Program-made: the position numbers and the translations under genes
Shown: one piece after another, positions 31,250-37,313 of the stretch
How the letters are laid out: every line of letters starts with the position of its first letter
How positions within the stretch are numbered: the stretch's first letter is position 1
Notes under the pieces: model-generated
The model's database searches: none
What the model was told of the DNA's origin: nothing
The model's input: only the letters and a program-made list of their open reading frames with translations
NCBI GenBank assembly: GCA_002328185.1
Contig: DCWQ01000049.1
Coordinates: 1 to 37,313 of the forward strand
Origin: Dehalococcoidia bacterium UBA2158
GTDB lineage: Bacteria > Chloroflexota > Dehalococcoidia > Lucifugimonadales > UBA3495
Reading direction: 5' to 3'
Length of the DNA stretch: 37,313 bases

Positions 31250-32620
31250 ATGGGCGCAACCGAAACCATCGCCAAGTGGATCGTAGACACGAACTATGAA
31301 GACATTCCGCCCGACGCCATCCGCGTCGCCAATGAGTCTTGCTTCGACCTTTTGGGCGTGATCCTGGCGGGCTCGCAGCAGCCTGTTGGTGAGATCATCC
31401 AGAAATACACCAGCAGCCAAGGGGCAGCTCCCGAGTCCACAGTCCTGGCCGGTGGGTTCCAGAGCACTCAGGCCAATGCCGCGCTGGCCAACGGAACGAT
31501 GGGCCACGCTTTGGACTTTGATGACTTCGGCGGCTTCGGCCACCCAACCGTAGCCATCTTCCCGGCGTTGTTGGCCATTGGCGAACACATCGGCGCCACC
31601 GGCCGCGACCTGCTGGAGGCCTATGTGGTGGGCTGCGAGATCGGCCTGGCCCTGGCCCACGAGACCAAGTACAAGCAGATGGACAAAGGCTTCCACAGCA
31701 CCGCGGTCATCGGCCGGCTGGCCTGCACCGCCGCCTGCGCCAAGCTGCTTAATCTGGACGAGCGCCAGACCATTATGGCTCTGGGCATGGCTGGTTCCAT
31801 GTCGTCCGGCCTGATCCATAACTTCGGCACCATGACCAAGCCCCTTCACGCTGGCCTGGTCGGCCGCGACGGCGTGACCGCCGTGCAGTTAGCCCAGATG
31901 GGCATGACCGCCGGGGACCAGGTCATCGAGCATCCCTTTGGCTTCACCAACGTGGTCCTGGGCGAGGGCATCTACGACCTGGACCGAATGGCCGACAACA
32001 TGGGCAAGCCCTTCCGTACCCAGGACGCCCTGATGATCAAGAAGTACCCCTGCTGCGGCGGCAACCACGCCATGCTGGATAGTCTGTTCAGCCTGATGCG
32101 TGACAATGATTTCACCTACGATGACGTGGCCGACGCAGAGATCGACCAGTCCTACTTCTCGGTGGTCATGCTCTACCAGGAGCCCGACGACGAGTTGAAG
32201 GGCAAGTTCAGCGCCAAGTACAACGTGGCCGCCGCGCTGGTTGACGGCGAGATCGGCATCGACACCTTCACCGAAGAGAAGATCGCCGAACACACTGACA
32301 AGGGCACCATGGGCAAGGTACGCACCAGGGTCATGGCCAAGGCCGAGGAGCTCCTCACCGAGTCTGCCGATGGCCTCAAGGTCAAGATCACCTTGAAGGA
32401 CGGCCGGGTCTTCGAGCACTCCACGGCCAGAGAGGACACCCTTGGCAGCCAGAAAAACCCCTGGGGCTTCGACGCGATCAAGGAAAAATTCCAGGACAAT
32501 GTATCCCGGGTGCTAACGGCCGAAGGCACTGCCAAGGCCATCGAAACCTGGGAAACCATACCGGAGATGACCGACATCGCCACTGCGATTCGTAGCACAC
32601 TGGTGGCTGAAAAGTCGTAA
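31250..32620 (+). CDS. MmgE/PrpD family protein
   Basis: A 456-residue member of the MmgE/PrpD family, which includes 2-methylcitrate dehydratase, cis-aconitate decarboxylase and several uncharacterised proteins. Family segments are ANGTMGHALDFDDF, HPTVAIFPALLAIGE, GFHSTAVIGRLACTAACAKLL and KPLHAGLVGRDGVTAVQLA, followed by KKYPCCGGNHAMLDS. No prpB, prpC or other methylcitrate-cycle gene is nearby, so the specific reaction is unknown. GGAGG lies six bases before the ATG at 31250; the ATG at 31247 is too close to it. A clear promoter and terminator make it a single-gene unit. Confidence 0.92.
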   Translation: MGATETIAKWIVDTNYEDIPPDAIRVANESCFDLLGVILAGSQQPVGEIIQKYTSSQGAAPESTVLAGGFQSTQANAALANGTMGHALDFDDFGGFGHPTVAIFPALLAIGEHIGATGRDLLEAYVVGCEIGLALAHETKYKQMDKGFHSTAVIGRLACTAACAKLLNLDERQTIMALGMAGSMSSGLIHNFGTMTKPLHAGLVGRDGVTAVQLAQMGMTAGDQVIEHPFGFTNVVLGEGIYDLDRMADNMGKPFRTQDALMIKKYPCCGGNHAMLDSLFSLMRDNDFTYDDVADAEIDQSYFSVVMLYQEPDDELKGKFSAKYNVAAALVDGEIGIDTFTEEKIAEHTDKGTMGKVRTRVMAKAEELLTESADGLKVKITLKDGRVFEHSTAREDTLGSQKNPWGFDAIKEKFQDNVSRVLTAEGTAKAIETWETIPEMTDIATAIRSTLVAEKS

Positions 32621-32647
32621 TCCTGGGGCTGTTAGATAACCGGATCA

Positions 32648-32696
32648 ACAAAGGGTCAACTGGGCGTCGTTTGCCCGGTTGACCCTTTGTTTTTTG
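32648..32696 (+). terminator. Rho-independent terminator
   Basis: A 17-18-bp near-perfect stem (ACAAAGGGTCAACTGGGC with GCCCGGTTGACCCTTTGT) is followed directly by a run of T. It ends the MmgE/PrpD transcript. Confidence 0.95.
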
Positions 32697-32760
32697 GCGG
32701 ATACAATCCGGCGACTCGGTCCGGGATCCGCAAGACCTTGAGAGGAATACCAAGGCACAA

Positions 32761-33327
32761 GGAAATGATCCCCTGGAGCTATACCAAGGCGCAGCCCAGA
32801 GCATAATACGCACCGCAGGGAGTGTTAACGCTAGTCAACTTACCTCAAGCACACCTTGCTCCGAATGGAAGGTAAAGAATCTGCTCAAACACAACATCCA
32901 CGTTCAGACGTAGCTGCAATCCATTTTAAGCGGAATGGACCTCGTTACGAGGGAAGTTGACCAAGAGCTGCTCCAAGAGGGCGCAGAAGCAGTGTTGAAG
33001 ACCGTCACAGACAAGGTCATCTCAACGGCTAATGGGATGGACCTAATCACCCCTATGACGACGCCGTTAGGTGAGATGCCTGCCGGTCAGTTCATAATGA
33101 CGCCGATGATGGACATGGTGGTCCACCGTTGGGACTTGGCCAGCGCCACCGGTCAGAACAATGACATCGATAGCTCGATCGCTGAGATCTGCATCGGTAT
33201 TCTTGCACCGCCGTTCCTGGAAGATGGCTGTAGGAATGGCGCCTTCGGCCCCGAGGTTGTCGTACCGACGACCGGCACTGCCCAGGCGCGACTTTTGGGC
33301 TTGGTGGGACGCACTTCCTCGATATAG
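32761..33327 (+). pseudogene. TIGR03086-family protein interrupted by an in-frame TAG
   Basis: The open frame 32935-33327 matches the C-terminal part of the TIGR03086 / mycothiol-dependent maleylpyruvate isomerase-like (DinB fold) family: LGEMPAGQFIM, DMVVHRWDLASATGQ and FGPEVVVP. The missing N-terminus is present in the same frame upstream (DPLELYQGAAQSII and LTSSTPCSEWKVKNLLKH), separated only by TAG at 32911-32913. Alignment across the stop needs no gap, so a single nonsense change explains the break. No start codon is obvious before 32761, so the beginning may also be damaged. These proteins bind metal through conserved histidines; function here is probably lost. Confidence 0.72.
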
Positions 33328-33336
33328 AACCAGCTC

Positions 33337-33367
33337 AGGACGTAAAGAGGCCCTGTCCTTTTTTATT
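33337..33367 (+). terminator. Weak terminator-like element
   Basis: A short AGGAC/GTCCT stem with a long loop is followed by TTTTTTATTTG after the broken TIGR03086 gene. The stem is weak. Confidence 0.35.
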
Positions 33368-33403
33368 TGAGTTCTTTTGAGTTCTAAGGAGGGGGGCAGC
33401 TGA

Positions 33404-33829
33404 CTACACGACAGTGATGGAGTCACCGATCTTGATGCTGCCGCCGTTAATAACCTTGGCCAGCATGCCGCGCTTCCCTTGTAGTTGGTCCTTTAGGCCC
33501 AAGCGGATGGCGTCCATCTTGCTACAGGCTTCGCAGTCTCCCACCGCTTCCAGGGTTATGCTGTCGCCGATAGTGAAAACTTGGCCGGGCTTTATCTCGG
33601 CAACGTTCAGGCCGGTGACGGTGATGTTCTCTTTGACCTGGCCTGGAGCGAGTCCTGCTCCGTCCAATATCTCTTTGTCCACGAACAGCACCTGGCGTAG
33701 GTTGCCTTCGTAGGCGCTGCGGTCTCCCTCCAGTCCCAGGCCAGAGATGGCGTTGGCTTCTTGGACCGGGTCAGACGGTGTGCCCTTGACCCTGGCGATA
33801 TGCAGATTGGTGATCGTTCCTTGCGGCAT
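33404..33829 (-). CDS. MOSC-domain protein
   Basis: A 141-residue stand-alone MOSC domain, the C-terminal sulfur-carrier domain of molybdenum cofactor sulfurases. It carries GLGLEGDRSAYEGNLRQVLF, the ENITVTGLNV segment and the conserved cysteine region DCEACSKMDAIR. Stand-alone MOSC proteins are linked to detoxification of N-hydroxylated bases or metal-sulfur transfer; which applies here is unknown. The ATG at 33829 has AAGGAGAAG about eight bases upstream. No molybdenum-cofactor gene is adjacent. Confidence 0.88.
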   Translation of the reverse strand: MPQGTITNLHIARVKGTPSDPVQEANAISGLGLEGDRSAYEGNLRQVLFVDKEILDGAGLAPGQVKENITVTGLNVAEIKPGQVFTIGDSITLEAVGDCEACSKMDAIRLGLKDQLQGKRGMLAKVINGGSIKIGDSITVV

Positions 33830-33889
33830 GTCGGTGCTTCTCCTTAGTCTTTGCGCGTCCTTAAATCTAAGCTAAAACTTGAGGATATT

Positions 33890-35053
33890 CTACAGCATTA
33901 CCAACCCGTAATCCGATTCGAGGCCGAAGTACATCCGGCCGAAGGTCTCGTACCGGCTTTCGGTATAGAAGCGGTGCTGGCGCACGACTTGGATGTCTCG
34001 GAAACAACGTTCTATTGGGTTACCGCTGTAGATTCCCGTGGTCCCTGCCAGGGTGTGCATCCGTTCCACCACCCGGACGGAGCTTTCAGAGGCGTTGGTC
34101 GCCGCCAACAACAGATCGGCCCGCTGAGCCGTAGTTATGTCTTTCCCTGACAAGACCCATTGCCAGACGTCGTCTAAGGTCTGAAACATCAGAGCGCGGG
34201 CCGCCCGGAGAGCCGCCTCTGCCTGCCCGATATGGGATTGGGCCGCCGGCGACATCCACAAAACCAAACTGCTGCCGGTGGCGGTCTTGCCCCTGGCCAA
34301 TTCTGCGGCTTCGTCGATGGCGACCCGGGCAATTCCGAGCATCACCGCCGGTAGGGCTGCAGCTACGATTCCTAGAAAGCTGAACCGGTAGAGAGGTCCT
34401 TGGAATTTGGAGCCATATTTGATCTCGGGAATGAACGGGAATGCACGGTAGGTGGGCACAAATGCGCCGTCGACCCGGACGTCGTCGCTGCCGGTGCCTC
34501 GCATCCCAAGAACGTCCCAGGTGTCCAGAATTTGAACGTCTTCCCGGGCAATGTATGCCCAGATTACTTGGCCAGGATTCTCAGCGTCATCAATCACGCA
34601 GGCAGAAGCGATGAATCTGGCGTGATGGCAGTTGCTGGCGAAGCGGCCGTCGCCGGATATGCGATACCCGCCCTCCACCGGCTCCGCCTTCATAGGAGGC
34701 GTGATAGATGCGGCAAATAGCGCCCGCGGATCATCTCCCAATAGCTCGGCCGCCCCCTGGTCGGGCAGCCGGGAGCAGAAGAACGCCCAGATGAGCGGGT
34801 TTGTCAGCGTCCATGCTGCCGCAGGGTCGAACTTCACGGCTTCCTCGATCACTGTGGCCCAGGAAATTGGGTCCACCTCTAGGCCGCCCATGGTTTTGGG
34901 AGTCAGCATGGTGAGCAGACCCGAGCTGGACAGGGCGTCCAACGACTCTTCGGGAAGGCGGTGCAATCGCTCGCCCTCCTCCACGTTGGCCTTGAGTGCC
35001 GGGCCGATCTTGCGAACGCACTCCAGCAAGCTGGTGTCGATGTCAGTCTTCAT
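33890..35053 (-). CDS. Acyl-CoA dehydrogenase-fold flavoprotein (group D monooxygenase-like)
   Basis: A 387-residue protein with the acyl-CoA dehydrogenase fold. The N-terminal region (LPKTMGG-type segment LTPKTMGGLEVDP), the middle beta-domain (GGYRISGDGRFASNCHHARF) and the C-terminal TTGIYSGNPIERCFRDIQVVRQH resemble HsaA / DszC-type flavin-dependent monooxygenases and their relatives rather than true acyl-CoA dehydrogenases. The catalytic glutamate of the latter is not obvious. It may therefore hydroxylate an aromatic or sulfur compound with reduced flavin; the substrate is unknown and no flavin reductase is adjacent. The Shine-Dalgarno is weak. It is divergent from the enoyl-CoA hydratase gene. 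Confidence 0.87.
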   Translation of the reverse strand: MKTDIDTSLLECVRKIGPALKANVEEGERLHRLPEESLDALSSSGLLTMLTPKTMGGLEVDPISWATVIEEAVKFDPAAAWTLTNPLIWAFFCSRLPDQGAAELLGDDPRALFAASITPPMKAEPVEGGYRISGDGRFASNCHHARFIASACVIDDAENPGQVIWAYIAREDVQILDTWDVLGMRGTGSDDVRVDGAFVPTYRAFPFIPEIKYGSKFQGPLYRFSFLGIVAAALPAVMLGIARVAIDEAAELARGKTATGSSLVLWMSPAAQSHIGQAEAALRAARALMFQTLDDVWQWVLSGKDITTAQRADLLLAATNASESSVRVVERMHTLAGTTGIYSGNPIERCFRDIQVVRQHRFYTESRYETFGRMYFGLESDYGLVML

Positions 35054-35263
35054 TCAATCACCGGGAATAACCCTCCAGGGGCTGGCCTCGAATTCCCTTA
35101 GAAATACGCTCAGACGTGCGTATGATATGCTGCACGGAGTGTACTGATGGGACTCTCCCTAATCAAGTGCCGAGCCTGCGCCGAAGCGCTTTTTGTTTGA
35201 CCTTTACCGTTTTCACGGGCGATTCGAGCCGGGACGAAACGAGAATATCTGAAGGTGAAAGTC

Positions 35264-36121
35264 ATGGCCTACGAGTTCATCAAGACAGAAAACCGGGACG
35301 GTGTCTACATCATTACGATGCACGACCCTCCCACGAGGAACGCCCTGGGTCCGGAAATGGCCAAAGAGGTCTTGGAATGTTTGGATATTTTTGAGGACGA
35401 CCTGGCGTTCCGGGTGCTGCTGCTCACTGGGAGCGAGCCGTCTTTTTGTTCCGGTGCCAACGTCCGGGTTTTCAACCAACGCATCGAGGACCGGGAGGCT
35501 GGCTCGGTTGATGCCGAAGTCAACACGCTGCCCTGGGGCAAAATGGAGAGTCAGTACGCATCTAGGGGGCAGAAGGTGGCCTTTGGCGGAGGCGCCAGCT
35601 CGATCCCTCTCAGGATCCACAAGTTGCAAAAACCGTCAATAGCGGCCGTTAATGGACATGCCATAGGTGTGGGAATGGGCGTCGCTTTAGCCTGCGATAT
35701 CCGTTACACCGCAGAGAAGGCGGTCTTCTCCGAGGCCTTCGCCCGCATGGGGCTGATACCTGGCGACGGAAGTTGCTGGCAATTGCCCCGGCTCATCGGC
35801 ATGGGCAACACGCTACTGCTGCAATACACCGGTGACCGCATCGATGGGGCGGAGGCTTACCGTTTGGGCATCGCCAGCAAAGTGTTTGCCGACGATGAGC
35901 TGCTCGACGCATCATTGGAGCTGGCCTCGCGGCTGGCAAAAGGGGCAACTCAGTCTCACGCGCTGACCAAATACCTGGTCCACAAGAGCCTGTCTATGGA
36001 CTTTGAAGAGTCGTTGGAATTGGCCCTGGTGGCTCAGGAGCAGGTGCGAAAGACCGAGGACCACAAGGAGGCCGTACAGGCGTTCTTGGAGAAGCGGCCG
36101 GCTGATTTGAAGGGGCGGTAG
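35264..36121 (+). CDS. Enoyl-CoA hydratase/isomerase family protein
   Basis: A 285-residue crotonase-fold protein. The oxyanion-hole segments are present: FCSGANVRVF and KPSIAAVNGHAIGVGMGVALACDIRY. The active-site region FSEAFARMGLIPGDGSCWQLPRLIG follows. In classical hydratases two glutamates act here; the exact counterparts cannot be assigned by eye, so hydratase, isomerase or another crotonase activity is possible. The ATG at 35264 has AAGGTGA seven bases upstream and is preferred to the GTG at 35255. A loop insertion between the two motifs (about residues 70-115) makes it longer than typical hydratases of about 260 residues. Confidence 0.9.
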   Translation: MAYEFIKTENRDGVYIITMHDPPTRNALGPEMAKEVLECLDIFEDDLAFRVLLLTGSEPSFCSGANVRVFNQRIEDREAGSVDAEVNTLPWGKMESQYASRGQKVAFGGGASSIPLRIHKLQKPSIAAVNGHAIGVGMGVALACDIRYTAEKAVFSEAFARMGLIPGDGSCWQLPRLIGMGNTLLLQYTGDRIDGAEAYRLGIASKVFADDELLDASLELASRLAKGATQSHALTKYLVHKSLSMDFEESLELALVAQEQVRKTEDHKEAVQAFLEKRPADLKGR

Positions 36122-36173
36122 AGGTTTTGGCCCATCGTTCTCGTACAAGCGAGTTGGATTAGTTGATAAGCAT

Positions 36174-36214
36174 CGGCTCCACCCTAACCCTCCTCCGTGC
36201 GCGGGAGAGGGAAC
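36174..36214. repeat. Interspersed hairpin repeat (CCCTAACCCTCCTCC type)
   Basis: ACCCTAACCCTCCTCC and GGGAGAGGGAAC form an imperfect hairpin around GTGCGC. This form, CCCTAACCCTCTCCC...GGGAGAGGG, is common between genes in many bacteria. It may serve as a terminator for the enoyl-CoA hydratase gene. Confidence 0.55.
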
Positions 36215-36266
36215 TGGATTCGGTTGGTCCAAATTTACCGGAGTCAAAAATGGTCACGGGAGACTA

Positions 36267-36295
36267 TTGACTCTGGTCGTGGGCAGGCATATAAT
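36267..36295 (+). promoter_or_regulatory. 23S rRNA promoter
   Basis: TTGACT (36267-36272) and a perfect TATAAT (36290-36295) are exactly 17 bases apart, the best promoter in the window. It predicts a transcript start about 300 bases upstream of the 23S 5' end. Confidence 0.85.
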
Positions 36296-36481
36296 CGAAC
36301 CTCGCACAGGAGAACGGCGTCTCGCTTAATGATGATACTTTTCTGAAATAAGCTGAACTAATGGGATACCTGGACGGCGGTTCGGGGGAAACCCCTGGCC
36401 GTCGTTTCTCGTGTGTGGCACATTAACAAGAGAATAAGAAACTGCAATTAGTCCTGCGTAACTAACGTAATAATCGTGTCT

Positions 36482-36549
36482 CGTAGCAATACGTGACGTG
36501 TAGATACGTTCGCGAATCGTAAAAAATACGTTGCGTAGCAATACGTGAC
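36482..36549 (+). repeat. 16-bp direct repeat in the 23S leader
   Basis: CGTAGCAATACGTGAC occurs at 36482-36497 and again at 36534-36549, with further ATACGTT/ATACGC fragments between and after. The repeats lie in the transcribed leader and could have a role in antitermination or rRNA processing. Confidence 0.8.
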
Positions 36550-36572
36550 AAAAATATACGCTCGAAAAGAAA

Positions 36573-36605
36573 GATGCCCGCACAAGGTTCGAAGTTCCTT
36601 GCGTG
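36573..36605 (+). promoter_or_regulatory. Hairpin abutting the 23S 5' end
   Basis: CCCGCACAAGG and CCTTGCGTGGG pair over ten of eleven positions (one G-U, one mismatch) with the loop TTCGAAGT, ending at the mature 23S start. It may be a processing signal. Confidence 0.55.
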
Positions 36606-37313
36606 GGTCAAGTTATTAAGGGCTTACGGTGGATGCCTTGGCACCAAAAGCCGATGAAGGGCGCGGTAAGGCTGCGTTAAGCCTCGATGAGCCGTCTAAC
36701 GGGCATAGTCGGGGATACCCGAATGGGGAAACCCTATCCGGTGTTGAGTCGGATAATCCTCTTTTTCGAGAGAGGAGGGCAAGTGGGGGAACTGAAACAT
36801 CTAAGTACCCCGAGGAAAGTAAATCAACCGAGATTCCCTTAGTAGTGGCGAACGAACGGGGATCAGCCTAAACCAGTATGACTTAGTGGTATAAGGGCCT
36901 ATGTCGTATTGGGGTTGCAGGGATTGCCTAGAGCCCCCTTATGAGGCTCGAAGGAGTTACAAATCTTATCTCTAGTCGAAGGATCCTGGGAAGGACCGCC
37001 ACAGAGGGTGACAGCCCCGTAGGCGAAAGGGATGAGACTCCTGGCGTATTACCTAAGTACCACGGGGCACGGGAAACCTTGTGGGAATCTGGGGGGACCA
37101 CCCTCCAAGGCTAAATACTTTTGGTGACCGATAGCGTACCAGTACCGTGAGGGAAAGGTGAAAAGCACCTCGAGCAGAGGAGTGAAATAGTTCCTGAAAC
37201 CCTGTGTCTACAAGCAGTGGAAGCATTACTGATCTTCGGATCATGTGCGACCGCGTGCCTTTTGCATAATGAGCCAACGAGTTGTCTGTCGGTGGCAGGT
37301 TAAGTTTATAACG
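36606..37313 (+). rRNA. rrl: 23S ribosomal RNA (5' part)
   Basis: The sequence from GGTCAAGTTATTAAGGGCTT through GGTGGATGCCTTGGCACC and GCCGATGAAGGGCG is the conserved 5' end of bacterial 23S rRNA. Later conserved segments include GGGGAAACC, AGTACCGTGAGGGAAAGGTGAAAAG and AGTGAAATAGTTCCTGAAACC. About 708 of roughly 2,900 bases are in the window; the rest, including any 5S gene, lies beyond the right edge. The start is by comparison with E. coli 23S and may be off by a few bases. Confidence 0.97.

Larger units (their letters stand above)
36122..36605 (+). other. Leader region of the 23S rRNA gene
   Basis: This 484-bp region between the enoyl-CoA hydratase gene and 23S rRNA holds no gene; the 85-codon minus-strand frame has no ribosome binding site or protein features. 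It contains an interspersed hairpin, the rRNA promoter, a leader hairpin (GACGGC/GCCGTC with inner GGGG/CCCC, 36373-36403), a repeated 16-mer and a hairpin abutting the 23S 5' end. No 16S rRNA, tRNA or boxA-like sequence is seen. Confidence 0.8.

Noticed and set aside
30978..32913. Stop codon reassignment (TGA or TAG read as an amino acid)
   Set aside because: TGA, TAG and TAA all end intact genes elsewhere in the window, and the two interrupted genes carry different stops, so independent nonsense mutations are simpler.
36326..36583. 85-codon minus-strand open frame in the 23S leader
   Set aside because: It has no ribosome binding site or protein features and lies in the rRNA leader.
36629..37277. 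Open frames inside the 23S rRNA gene
   Set aside because: The sequence is conserved rRNA; such frames are a regular artefact.

Overview
This is a GC-rich bacterial chromosomal window. The gene content suggests a member of the Chloroflexota, perhaps a SAR202 or Dehalococcoidia-like lineage. That is an inference from two luciferase-like flavin oxidoreductases, a CaiB/BaiF CoA-transferase, a cyclase-family hydrolase, a MmgE/PrpD protein, two very small zinc-ribbon proteins, the A2-type cytochrome oxidase and a 23S rRNA gene standing apart from 16S. The partial 23S rRNA at the right end is the best marker for settling the taxonomy.

Layout. Positions 1-6629 (minus strand) hold a partial flavin oxidoreductase, a GlcD-like FAD oxidase, and a block PIN/TRAM protein - ispD - ispF - cysS that matches a gene order known in other bacteria. 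An asparaginase homologue with altered active-site residues follows on the plus strand (7015-8025). It converges on a CaiB/BaiF CoA-transferase whose start region carries a 36-bp duplication. From 9765 to 14340 the minus strand is regulatory: a tiny zinc ribbon, a GNAT acetyltransferase, a P-II protein, a lone receiver domain, and a NarL-type response regulator with its GAF-GAF histidine kinase. A structured intergenic region of about 630 bp ending in a strong terminator separates these from the purine salvage pair hpt-ade (15019-17398).

Positions 17596-21081 encode an aa3-type cytochrome c oxidase (subunits II, I, IV-like, III). Then come a decayed FAD oxidoreductase, a PAS-LuxR regulator, a membrane-anchored TIGR04076-like protein and a second flavin oxidoreductase. 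An AT-rich promoter region leads into a small zinc-ribbon gene and then a tubulin-superfamily gene (25384-26505) that most resembles archaeal CetZ; this is the most striking gene here. The remainder is catabolic and accessory: a cyclase-family hydrolase, a CoxG-like SRPBCC protein, an M20 amidohydrolase, two TPR proteins plus a broken TPR lipoprotein, MmgE/PrpD, a broken TIGR03086 protein, a MOSC protein, an acyl-CoA dehydrogenase-fold flavoprotein and an enoyl-CoA hydratase. The window ends in the 5' part of 23S rRNA, driven by its own near-consensus promoter with no 16S or tRNA upstream.

Three genes are visibly broken (a frameshift plus deletion, an in-frame TGA and an in-frame TAG). Several dispersed palindromic repeats sit between genes. 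No insertion sequence, phage, CRISPR array or tRNA was seen.
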